Origin: Bacteroidota bacterium
GTDB taxonomy: Bacteria > Bacteroidota > Bacteroidia > Chitinophagales > Saprospiraceae
Assembly (NCBI GenBank): GCA_029781865.1
Contig: JAKOVW010000007.1
Coordinates: 124,001-188,000 of the forward strand
Direction of reading: 5' to 3'
Length of the DNA: 64,000 bases
Both the position numbers and the translations under genes were made by a program. Position 1 is the stretch's first letter, and each line of letters starts with the position of its first letter. Below the pieces are notes generated by a model. That model saw only the letters and a list, made by a program, of their open reading frames with translations. It was not told where the DNA came from and searched no databases. Positions 15,001 through 27,000 of the stretch are shown piece by piece.

Positions 15001-18000
15001 GCTTCAGTTTGATTGACGGCGCACGTAATAACAACTTGTGAAGCAAAAACAGTAAATGTTGCCGAACAGGTTTTGTTCGGTTCACACGAACTGGTAACTG
15101 TGAATGTTACAGTTTTGGATCCACCGCAGGCAGAAGGAGCGCCGGTATTGTTGTTTGATAATACGCCGTTACATCCTCCCGTGAAGGAAGCGGTAGCCAG
15201 CCAGGTTGCAAATTTTGCATCAATTGCTGCTTGTGTTTGACATGCAGCTTCATTGACATTTGATGGACAGGTTAAAACAACAGGCGGGGCATCTGTTACA
15301 CTAAATGATGCAGAACACATTTTAGGAGCAGCACATGAACTGGTAACTGTGAAGTCAACAATTTTTACTCCACCACAAGCCGGAGGAGCACCTGTATTAT
15401 TGTTTGTCATGACTGCATTACATCCTCCCGTAAAGGAAGCGGTAGCCAGCCATGTTGCAAATTTTGCATCTATAGCAGCTTGTGTTTGACAAGCAGCTTC
15501 GGTTTGTGCATTCGGACAAGTCAACACAACCGGTGGAGCAGCAGTAACTGTAAATGTTGCAGAACAAGTTTTGTTTGGTTCACAGGTACTGGTAACCGTA
15601 AATGTTACTGTAGTTGAACCTCCGCAAGCCAGCGGTGCACCTGTATTGTTATTTGAAATTGCAGCACTACAACCACCACTAACAGTGGCAGTTGATAACC
15701 ATGTTGCAAATTTTGCATCGATAGCCGCTTGCGTTTGACAAGCTGCCTCGGTTTGATTTGCAGGACAAGTTAGAACAACCACAGGTGCATCTGTTACTGT
15801 GAAAGTGGCAGAGCAAGTTTTGTTTGGTTCACAAGTACTCGTAACTGTAAAAGTTACAGTCTTAGAACCTCCACAGGCCATAGGAGCACCTGTATTATTG
15901 TTGGAAAGAATAGCATTGCATCCTCCGGAGAAAGTTGCTGTATTCAACCAATTATTAAACTTAGTATCGATAGCAGATTGTGTTTGACAAGCCGCTTCTG
16001 TGACATTAGCAGGACACGTAAGCACAACAGCAGGTGCAGCAGTTACTGTAAATGTGGCCGAACAAGTTTTATTCGGTTCACAAGTACTCGTAACTGTAAA
16101 CGTAACTGTTTTTGATCCGCCGCATGCAGGAGGTGCTCCGGTATTATTATTGGAAAGAATGGCATTGCATCCTCCGGAGAATGTTGCTGTATTTAACCAA
16201 TTATTAAACTTGGTATCGATTGAAGCTTGCGTTTGGCAAGCAGCTTCTGTAACATTTGCAGGACAATTAAGAACGACCGGTGGGGCAGCAGTAACTGTAA
16301 AAGTAGCGGAACACGTTTTATTCGGTTCACAGCTGCTGGTTACTGTAAATGTAACCGTTTTTGCACCGCCGCATGCAGGAGGAGCGCCGGTGTTATTATT
16401 GGAGATTGCCGCATTACAACCACCCGTAAATGTTGCTGTAGATAACCAGGTTGCAAATTTGGAATCAATTGATGCTTGAGTTTGACAAGCTGCTTCGGTT
16501 TGATTTGCTGCACAGGTAATTACAACTGCCGGAGCTGCCGCGACGGTAAATTTTGCAGAACAAGTAACTGGTGGTTCGCAGGTACTTGTAATTGTAAACG
16601 TAACCGTTGTTGTGCCACCACAAGCAGAAGGAGCACCCGTATTGTTATTTGACATTACAGCATTGCAACCTCCTGCAAAACTAGCTGAAGCCAACCAGGT
16701 TGCAAATTTTGCATCGATCGCTGCCTGCGTTTGGCAAGCTGCTTCATTCTGATCGACTGCACAGGTAATTACTACCTGAGATGCAAATACGGTAAATGTT
16801 GCTGAGCAGGTTTTTGTTGGAGCACAGGAACTGGTAACTGTAAAAGTAACGGTTTTTGTGCCACCACATGCAGAAGGTGCTCCGGTGTTATTGTTTGAAA
16901 GTACACCATTGCAACCTCCTGTAAAACTTGCAGTAGCTAACCAGGCAGCAAATTTTGCATCTATAACTGCTTGCGTTTGACAAGCAACTTCATTTTGATT
17001 TGCAGGACAAGTAAGTACAACTGGCGGAGCATCAGTTACGGTGAAACTGGCAGTACAAACTTTAGGTGCTTCACAGGAACTGGTCACAGTAAAATCAACC
17101 AGTTTTATACCACCACAGGCAGGAGGTGCTCCTGTATTGTTGTTGGACAGTACAGCATTGCAACCACCGCTAAATGATGCAGTGGCCAACCATGTTGCAA
17201 ATTTTGCATCAATGGCTGCTTGCGTTTGACAGGCGGCTTCTGTTTGTGCATTCGGACAAGTTAATACAACAGGAGGAGCAGCTGTTACTGTAAAGGTTGC
17301 TGAACATGTTTTATTTGGTTCGCATGAACTGGTAACAGTGAATGTGACTGTTTTGGACCCGCCACAGGCAGATGGTGCGCCGGAATTATTATTTGAAAGC
17401 ACTGCATTACAACCACCGCTGAAAGATGCTGTTGCAAGCCACAATGCGAATTTTGAATCTATTGCGGCCTGTGTCTGACATGCAGTTTCTGTAACATTTG
17501 AAGGACATGTGATAACGACAGCAGGCGCAGCATTTACCGTAAATGTGGCAGAGCATGTTTTATTTGGTTCGCATGAACTGGTTACAGTAAAAGTAACAGT
17601 CGAAGTGCCTCCGCATGCAGATGGTGCACCTGTATTGTTGTTTGAAAGCACAGCATTGCAACCACCGCTAAAGGAAGCAGTCGCCAACCACGTTGCAAAT
17701 TTTGCATCGATAGCTGCCTGCGTTTGACAAGCTGCTTCTGTTTGATTTGTCGGGCAAGTTAAAGTTACTAATGGAGCAGCTGTAACCGTAAAAGTAGCAG
17801 AACAAATTTTGTTTGGTTCACACGTACTGGTCACTGTAAACGTAACCGTAGTTGATCCTCCGCAAGCATTGGGTGCGCCAGTATTATTATTTGAAATCAT
17901 GGCATTGCATCCACCTGTGAAAGTAGCTGTTGAAAGCCACGTTGCAAATTTCGAATTGATGGTGGCCTGCGTTTGACAAGCTGCTTCTGTAACATTTGCT

Positions 18001-21000
18001 GCACAAGTAAGCACTACCGCTGGTGCTGCTGTAACCGTAAAAGTTGCAGAACAAGTTTTGTTCGGTTCACAAGTGCTCGTCACTGTAAAAGTAACGGTAG
18101 TCGAACCGCCACAAGCCGGAGGAGCACCAGTATTATTATTGGATATTGCGGCATTGCAACCACCACTGAAAGTAGCGGATGCTAACCATGTAGCGAATTT
18201 TGAATTGATACTAGCCTGTGTTTGGCAAGAAGCTTCCGTTTGGTTAGCAGGACAATTGAGAACTACAGCCGGAGCCGCGGTTACGGTGAATGTAGCAGAA
18301 CAAGTTTTGTTCGGTTCACAGGAACTGGTTACGGTAAATGTAACTGTAGCAGTAACACCACAAGCCGGAGGAGCACCGGTATTATTGTTAGATATCGCGG
18401 CATTACAACCACCACTGAAAGTAGCGGATGCTAACCATGTTGCGAATTTCGAATTGATACTTGCCTGCGTTTGACACGCAGCTTCCGTTTGATTTGCGGG
18501 ACAGGTGAGAACTACTGCCGGAGCTGCAGTTACGGTGAACGTGGCAGTACATGTTTTATTGGGCTCGCAGGAACTGGTAACAGTGAATGTAACTGTAGCA
18601 GTGCCTCCGCAAGCAGGAGGTGCACCCGTACTGTTATTTGAAATAGCGGCATTGCATCCACCGCTAAAACTTGCACTGGCTAACCAGGTTGTATACTTTG
18701 CATCAATGGCCGCTTGCGTTTGACAGGAAGCTTCCGTTTGATTTGCAGGACAAGTCAGGACTACTGCGGGAGCTGCAGTAACAGTAAATGTTGCCGAACA
18801 AGTTTTATTTGGCTCACAAGAACTGGTTACAGTGAATGTAACTGTGACAGTACCTCCGCATGCAGGAGGTGCTCCTGTATTGTTATTTGAAATCGCTGCA
18901 TTGCAACCACCGCTGAAAGTAGCGGATGCTAACCATGTTGCAAATTTTGAATTGATGCTGGCTTGCGTTTGACAGGAAGCTTCCGTTTGATTTGCAGGAC
19001 AAGTCAGGACTACTGCAGGAGCTGCAGTAACGGTGAAAGTTGCTGAACAAGTTTTGTTTGGCTCACAAGAACTGGTTACAGTGAATGTAACTGTGGCAGT
19101 ACCTCCGCAAGCAGGAGGTGCTCCTGTATTGTTGTTCGAAATTGCAGCATTGCATCCGCCGGTGAAACTTGCAGATGCCAACCATGTTGTAAATTTAGAA
19201 TTGATAGCTGCCTGAGTTTGACATGATGCCTCAGTTTGATTTGCAGGACAAGTTAAAACAACAGATGGAGCAGCTGTTACTGTAAATGTAGCAGAGCATG
19301 TTTTAGGCGCATCACAGGAACTGGTTACTGTAAATGTAACTGTAGCAGTACCTCCGCAAGCAGGAGGTGCACCGGTATTATTATTTGAAATTGCACTATT
19401 GCAACCACCGCCGAAAGTCGCAGTAGCAAGCCATGCACTGAATTTCGAATTGATGGCCGCCTGTGTCTGACAAGCAGCTTCCGTAACATTCGAAGGACAG
19501 GTCAACGTCAAAGTTGATGGAGCAGTAACTGTAAATGTTGCAGAACAGGTTTTATTGGCGCTGCAACTACTGGTCACCGTAAATATTACCGTTGCGGTAC
19601 CACCGCATGCAGAAGGTGCACCGGTATTATTGTTGCTCATCATCGCATCACAGCCTCCGGTGAATGAAGCAGAATTTAGCCATGTTGTGAATTTGGAATT
19701 GATACTGGCCTGTGTCTGACAAGCAGCTTCTGTTTGATTCGCCGGACAAGTTAGGAATGGACCAGGCAAAGGATCTACATTAATGGTCTGCAGACAGGTA
19801 CTCATGTTTCCACACGCATCTGTGGCTTTCCAGGTTCTGTTGATAGTGTAATCACCTGCGCAGGATCCTGGAACATTCATATCCGTATGAGTAATGGTAA
19901 TGCTGTCTCCATCTGTACAGTTGTCTGTTGCAGTTGCATAACCTGTACTGTCAGGACTTGTGGAGGCCTGACAATTGATAGTTACAATATTTGCGGGACA
20001 GGTAATTTTTGGTTTGGCTGTATCCAAAGCCATGATGATTTGTTTACTGGTCGCTTCATTTCCACAATCATCGGTTACTTTCCAGGTTCTTTCAATGATC
20101 ATATCCTGCGGACATGTTCCGGTTGTAATTAAATCGCTATACTCAACTGTAGGTAATGTATCGCAATTGTCTTTGATATTGGTTGGATAGCCTGTATATA
20201 ATGGAGATGCATCAAATCCGCATGAATCATAATTGAAATAAGCATGCACCTGGAAATTATCGATTAACAATACATGTGGTGCATTACCTGAAGCTCCGGA
20301 ATACGTGATGCGCAGATACAATTTGGATACGCTGTTGTTGATTGGAACAGTGGCTGTGTCTTCTACCCATTGACTTTGTATGAGCGGGATATTTTTAAAT
20401 TTAGTCCAGAGTGTATCGTTCAGACTATATTCATAATGCAATGTATCAGCACTTCCGGCGTCGTGCATTTTAGCTTGTGCATACATGGCAATCTGACTGC
20501 AAATGGGTAAATTCATTCCACTTAAATTGAATTGCCAGTGACCCGGCAAGTTGGATGTATCAACCCGCAAAGATCTTCCTGCAACAATGTTTTGGGTATA
20601 TGCTTTAACTCCGGTAACAGTTCCGGTGTCTGTAAGAAAACCGTTTGATGTGGTATCTACTTCACAATTGATTCCGAAATATAAATACGGCGCCAGTTTT
20701 TTGTATGATGAACCTTGATTGAAGTGATAGTTAACTATAGTATGCGTGTCAGATACTGCGCCACCTTTGTAAATGGTGTAGGGTGGTGGAGTCGTATATT
20801 TTGGTTTTGAAGTATCGCTGATAGTTATTAACTGAACTTGTGGATCTGCTGAATTTCCGCAACTGTCTTTTAACATCCATGTTCTGTAAATTAATGTTGA
20901 TCCTTCACATGGAGTAGTTACCACTGAATCGCAGAAGGTCGCAAGTAAATTCGATGAACAGTTATCGGCTTCGTTAGTAACGTCACCTGTAATCGAAGGA

Positions 21001-24000
21001 GAAGCTTCATACGTGCAACATAAGATAGAACGCACTTGAATATTATCTATATACAATGCTTTGTTTCCGGTTCCATTCGAACCACCGGAATAAGTAACTC
21101 TGAGGAATAATGAATCTGGATTGGCGACATTTGGAATTGAAGCGGTATCCTGCACCCACGTGCTTAAAGTCAATGGCTTGTTTCGGAATGTTGTCCAGGT
21201 GGTTCCGTTTAAACTATACTGTAACTTTAAAGTGTCTGCGCTTTTACTGGCATTCTTATATCCCTGAATATACATAGCCATGTTTGTACATTTTGGCAAA
21301 GTCTCACCTTTGAGGTTGATTTGCCAATATCCGGATTGATGAGACGAATCCACTTTTAATGCACTACCTGCATTCACATTATTGGTGAATGCTAAATTTC
21401 CAGATGCTGTACCATTTGCTAATGCAAATGCATTAGAACTTGCAGTCATAGAAGATGTAATTCCTGAAAATAAAATTGGACACAAAGTAGCATAAGAAGT
21501 CCCTCCATTAAATTCATAGTTGACTATTGTTGCCGTATCCGGATTGTCAGGGCTTTTGTAAATTGTAATATTAGCCGGAGCGGTGAAAGTTGGTTTTACC
21601 GTATCCTGAACAAGGATGATTTGTACTGCAGAAGTTGAATTATTACACACATCGGTAACAACATATGTTCTGACTGCCAAAGCAGGACAAGTACCGGTAA
21701 TCATATCTGAACTCGTCAATACTAATTGATTGTCAGGCGTACAATCTGTAACCATTACACCAAATGCTTCCAGCTCAGTTACTGTTGTTACGGGTGCTGG
21801 TAAATCTCCAAGGCCACAACCACCTTGAACGACTATGGTATCAAGCATTCCGGTTATAACCGGTGCTGTGTCCGGAGAAACGGTAAATGTTGCACTACAT
21901 GTTTTATTTGCTTCACATGAACTTGTAACTGTAAATGTGACCGTTTTGGATCCACCACATTTGGATGGAGCGCCACTATTATTGTTCGATAATACGGCAT
22001 TACAACCACCGGTAAACGTAGTAGATGCAAGCCACGTTGCAAATTTTGAGTCTATTTGAGCCTGCGTTTGACAGGGAGCTTCTGTTTGATTGGAAGCACA
22101 AGTAAGGACTACAGGTGAAGAATTGACGGTGAATGTTGCGGAACAGGTTTTATTGGCTTCGCAACTGCTGGTTACTGTAAATGTAACTGTTTTTGAACCA
22201 CCACATGCGGGAGGCGCACCGGTGCTATTATTGCTTAACAAACCATTGCATCCACCGCTAAATGTGGCTGTTGCCAGCCAGGTTGCATATTTTGAATCTA
22301 TTGTAGCCTGTGTCTGACAAGCAGCTTCAGTTTGATTCACCGGACAGGTAATTACAACTGATGCAGGAGCATTTACTGTAAATGTAGCTGAGCATGATTT
22401 AGGATCGGCGCAATCACTTGTGACTGTAAATGTGACTGTTTTCGAACCACCGCAAGCCAACGGAGCACCATTATTATTGTTCGAAATTACAGCATTGCAT
22501 CCCCCGCTTTTAGTTGCCATCGAAAGCCAGGTTGCAAATTTTGCGTCGATTGCTGCTTGTGTCTGACAAGCCGCTTCTGTTTGGTTGGCGGGACAAGTTA
22601 TTTCAACCAGAGGTGCATCCGTAACTGTAAATGTTGCACTGCAGGTTTTAGTAACATCACAACTGCTGGTTACAGTAAATGTGACAGTTGCAGATCCTCC
22701 ACAAGCAAGTGGAGCACCGGTATTGTTGTCACTTTTAGTTCCATTACAACCTCCTGTAAAACTAAAGGTATTTAACCAGGTCGTGAATTTTGCATTTATT
22801 GCCGCCTGTGTTTGGCATGCTGCTTCTGTAACATTTACAGGGCAGTTCAAAGTGACAGGAGGTGGAGAAATTACTGTAAATGTTGCAGAACAGGTTTTAT
22901 TTGCTTCGCAGGTACTCGTGACCGTAAAGGTTACTGTTTTTGAACCACCGCAAGCTGGAGGAGCACCCGTATTATTATTTGATAAAGTGGCATTACAACC
23001 GCCACTGAACGAAACCGTTGTTAGCCAGGTTGCAAATTTTGCATCTATTGCAGCTTGTGTTTGACAAGCTACTTCCATGACATTTGCAGGACAGGTCAAA
23101 ACAACAGGTGATGAATTTACTGTAAATGTCGCAGAGCATGTTTTATTGGGTTCACACGTACTCGTCACGGTCCATGTTACAGTAGTTGAGCCACCGCATG
23201 CAGGAGGAGCACCGGTATTATTATTTGAAATTGCAGCACTGCAGCCGCCAGAAAAAGATACGGTAGATAACCAGGTTGCAAATTTGGAATTAATGGTTGT
23301 TTGCGTTTGACAAGCCGCTTCTGTTTGATTTGAAGGACAAGTCAAAACGACCGGAGATGAATTAACCGTAAATGTAGCCGAACATGTTTTATTTGCTTCG
23401 CAAGAACTGGTTACCGTGAATGTAACTGTTGTTGAACCTCCACATGCAGAAGGTGCTCCAGTGTTGTTATTAGACAGCACGCGATTACATCCACCGCTGC
23501 TGGTAGCAGTATTCAACCAGGTGGTAAATTTTGAATTTATAGTGGCCTGAGTTTGGCAGGCAGCTTCAGTTTGATTGGATGGGCAGGTAAGTGTAACGCT
23601 GGCAGGAGCAGTTACCGTAAATGTAGCAGAACATGTTTTATTCGCTGCGCAGGAACTGGTAACGGTAAAAGTAACAGTTGTGGATCCACCGCAGGCAGAA
23701 GGCGCTCCGGTATTATTATTTGATAGCACCGCATTGCATCCCCCGCTTTTTGTAGCCGTTGCCAACCAGGTTGAAAATTTGGAGTTGATCGTTGCTTGTG
23801 TTTGACATGCTGCTTCCGTTTGATTCGTTGGACAAGTCAACACAACTGAAGTTGCTGTCGGAACTGTAAAAGTTGCAGTACAACTTAACGTATCTTGAGG
23901 ACAGGTGCTTACAAAATAAAAGGTGACCGTCTTAGAGCCGCCGCATGCAGAAGGAGCACCGGTGCTATTGTTGTACGAAACGCCATTACAGCCACCGCCA

Positions 24001-27000
24001 TAAGCCACTGTATTTAACCAGTTATTATACAGTGTATCAACCAGGCCTTGTGTAAGACAACTAGCGATTGTGGTATCCTTTGGACACACAAGGAATTTAT
24101 AACCCAATAAATAGTCTTCTACTTCTCCATTATTTGCAGCCTGATAGGACCGTTCATCTTGTTGAGTTGTAGCTGGATCATCAACGAGATTATTTGTAGT
24201 CAGACGAATGCGCAAATAGCGATTGGAATCAGGGCCGCTTACATTCACATTAGTCCAGGTTAGTGTTTTAGAACCTGTGAATCCATCCGGAACGGTATCT
24301 GAAGCAAATTCATCAACCTGGAAACGGGTATCGCCATCCAGATTAATCCATCCATATAAATTTGCAGTTTTGCCGGTGCTATTGTGAATGTTATTAACCG
24401 TAATATTAATGGTTTGCGGTCCGCCTTGTGCTAATGCATTTAAACTGGTTACACCATCTTCATCATCGATTCCATTCAAATCATCGCCATCCGCATTTTT
24501 ACTATACTGGGACCCTTTTTCCGAGTCCAGATTGCCGATATATAAATTTTCACAATCTATGGTATGAACAGGATTGCCAAAAAACTGTGGAGCATCTCCA
24601 AAATCGGTTTCCACAATAGATGCAATTTCAATTTGGAATAAAATATGGGAATCGTTCCCTCCATTGGACTTTGTAACATCAAATCCATTTTGTAAAATGG
24701 TTGGATTCAAACCATTACTGTGGGTAGTGGTTCCAACATAGATATTACTTCCATAAACAAACAGATGATTTGCACCTCTTGGTTCTCCGGTTTCACCCAA
24801 ATAGTCATTATCAGCACCACCGACATAAGTTCCATAAACCAAAGTATCCAGGGTGTTTTTAAATCCGGCGAAAAACATGTCTATATTTCCATTACCTGTA
24901 GTATCGTAAAAAGTCTCATTGTTGAGATTTTTATGAGGCAGACCACTTGAACCATTGCCTGAAGTAGGGGCATTTCCAATTGTACCCCAAACTAAAAGAA
25001 ATGTATTGGTTGAGCCACCATTACAACCTGAGGTGGTAACTTGTTTAATTCCATTTCCAAGATCTGTACTGCCAAAATTAGTACCATAGGGATCTCCGTT
25101 CACCGTGGGGCCATAAAAGGTAGCTTTATAAGTTCCTGAACCTCCGGTGTCTGCAACTTTGCCGATAATTACATCAGTTGTACCTCCATTGAACGTTGTG
25201 TCAAAGCGCGTTCCGGTACCTGTGGGAAATCCTGTTGCAACGTCTCCTGTCCAATAAAGAGTAGATCCATAAGGCTCAACGTCTAAAATTCTATCGTTAC
25301 CGCTATTACCTATTTTATCCAGGTAATTCATGCTGTGACCATCTGAAGTCATTACCCCAAGGATTCCGTCATTATTTGCTCCTGCACTGCTTGTTGCTGC
25401 GCCATTGACCTCGTTAGGTAAGGTACCCTGACCCCATCCACAGAATGCTACTCGTCCATCGGGAAAAAGCTCTAAATCATTGAAGGTTTCGGTAGAAGAT
25501 CCTCCTACATAAGTTCCCCATGCCATTGTGTTTAAGCTGGAAAATTTACACATAAACATATCCTGAACTCCATTGGATCCATTCGTTCCCCATAAGGTAT
25601 CATAAGCCATTTTGTCCGGAAAATAAGCAGGATTGGTATGAGGTAAATCAGCCACAGCGGTAAAACCGCAAACAAAGCTGGTATTTGAAATTGCTTGAAT
25701 GGCTTGTACGCCTAATACTTCTCCTTCGTTTCCCGAACTTCCCAAATAAGTGGAATAGACTAGTGTGTCGAGATTTTTGGAGAATACAGCCACATAGGAA
25801 TCCTGGCCATTTCTTGTAGCATCAAAAGGTGTACCTGTTAATGGTATATCAAAATTGGTATATCCTCCAATGAATACCCGGTCGGCTGAAAGGCTCATGG
25901 AATGGGCTTCACATTGAAGTCCGCTAAACGGATTTCCCACATCATTTCCAAAGAGTGTTAAATCCAAAAGATCATTGCCTGTGCTGTTAATACGATATAA
26001 TACTGTTACCCAGGCGTTGTTATTTGATCCACCATTCAAACCTGTGTTGACATTGTCATAGCCATTTGCATCATAGGGTGCCTGATTGGTAGTGATTTGT
26101 TTATTGGAAGCGCCGGCTGCATACAAAATTCCAGTCGTGGTATCCAGTTGAATCGCAAACAGATATTGGTCAAATGGGCCAGGCGATTGATTCAGATCGT
26201 CCATGTAAGTACCCCAAACCAGGGTAGGGTCAATGACCAAAGGATAATTTGGATCTATGGCAGTTCTGGGTTTGAAAGCAATAGTGTTGTGGAAAAGTTT
26301 TACAAATGAAAACGAAACAGGGAATTTTCCATGATTGGTAACCTGGTATGATTCAGGAATGTGAAAATTTACTGAAGTGAATCTGAGTTTTGCTGTGAGA
26401 TTGCCTTCTTTGTCAATACTCAATTTATCTGTTCCATCAAAATCCAGTTTGATTTTATTGTAATCTGCTCCGGGGGCCAGGATCCAGTCAAATTCAACCG
26501 AACCTTCCGGTGTACTGTACAAGCGGAGATCAATTCCGGGATAAATTTCATCAAAGGTTAGTTCTTTGGTAGCCTGAACATTATTCACCCATTTTTTGGA
26601 GTCCAGACTAAGATAGTAGTGGTATTTGGTTCGGAAGGATTCACCGGTAACAATTTCCGGATTTGGATTTGCATCCAGAAGATTGATAGAAAAAGTATGG
26701 GTAGCTTTTAGTTTAATATCATTTTCACCCAAAAATTTTTTCTTTTTGATCTCATAATCTTTGGCTACAAAGACGATTTTGTTTTTTTCGATATAAACAG
26801 AACCCTGATTGGCATCAAAATAATAAAGGACTTCTTTTTTTGCTACCTGTCCTTTGTTTTCCATAAACCGGATGGTCTGCCCGTTTTCCTTTAATGTTTC
26901 TTTTACTTTTTGATTCAATTCGGGAAGCATGTTTTTTTGTGCATCCATTTGAACTGTGCTCCACAGCATACACAAAAACATTAAGAAGAATTGGCTAATT

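Noticed and set aside
1294-23805. Dozens of plus-strand frames of 60-159 residues such as TVNVAEHVLFGSQELVTV
   Set aside because: They are the antisense of the repeat units. Each ends at a TGA created opposite the C-Q-T codons, and longer ones (for example 3631-4056) arise only where that base is G. The minus frame is open throughout and has signal peptide, domains and cysteines.
1565-24090. Regularly spaced repeats as a CRISPR array or satellite
   Set aside because: The period is about 247-249 bp, degenerate, and keeps the reading frame. There are no short identical repeats with unique spacers.
24428-26309. Plus-strand frames opposite the N-terminal part of the giant gene
   Set aside because: They lie fully inside the minus-strand coding sequence with matched propeller and GEVED motifs.
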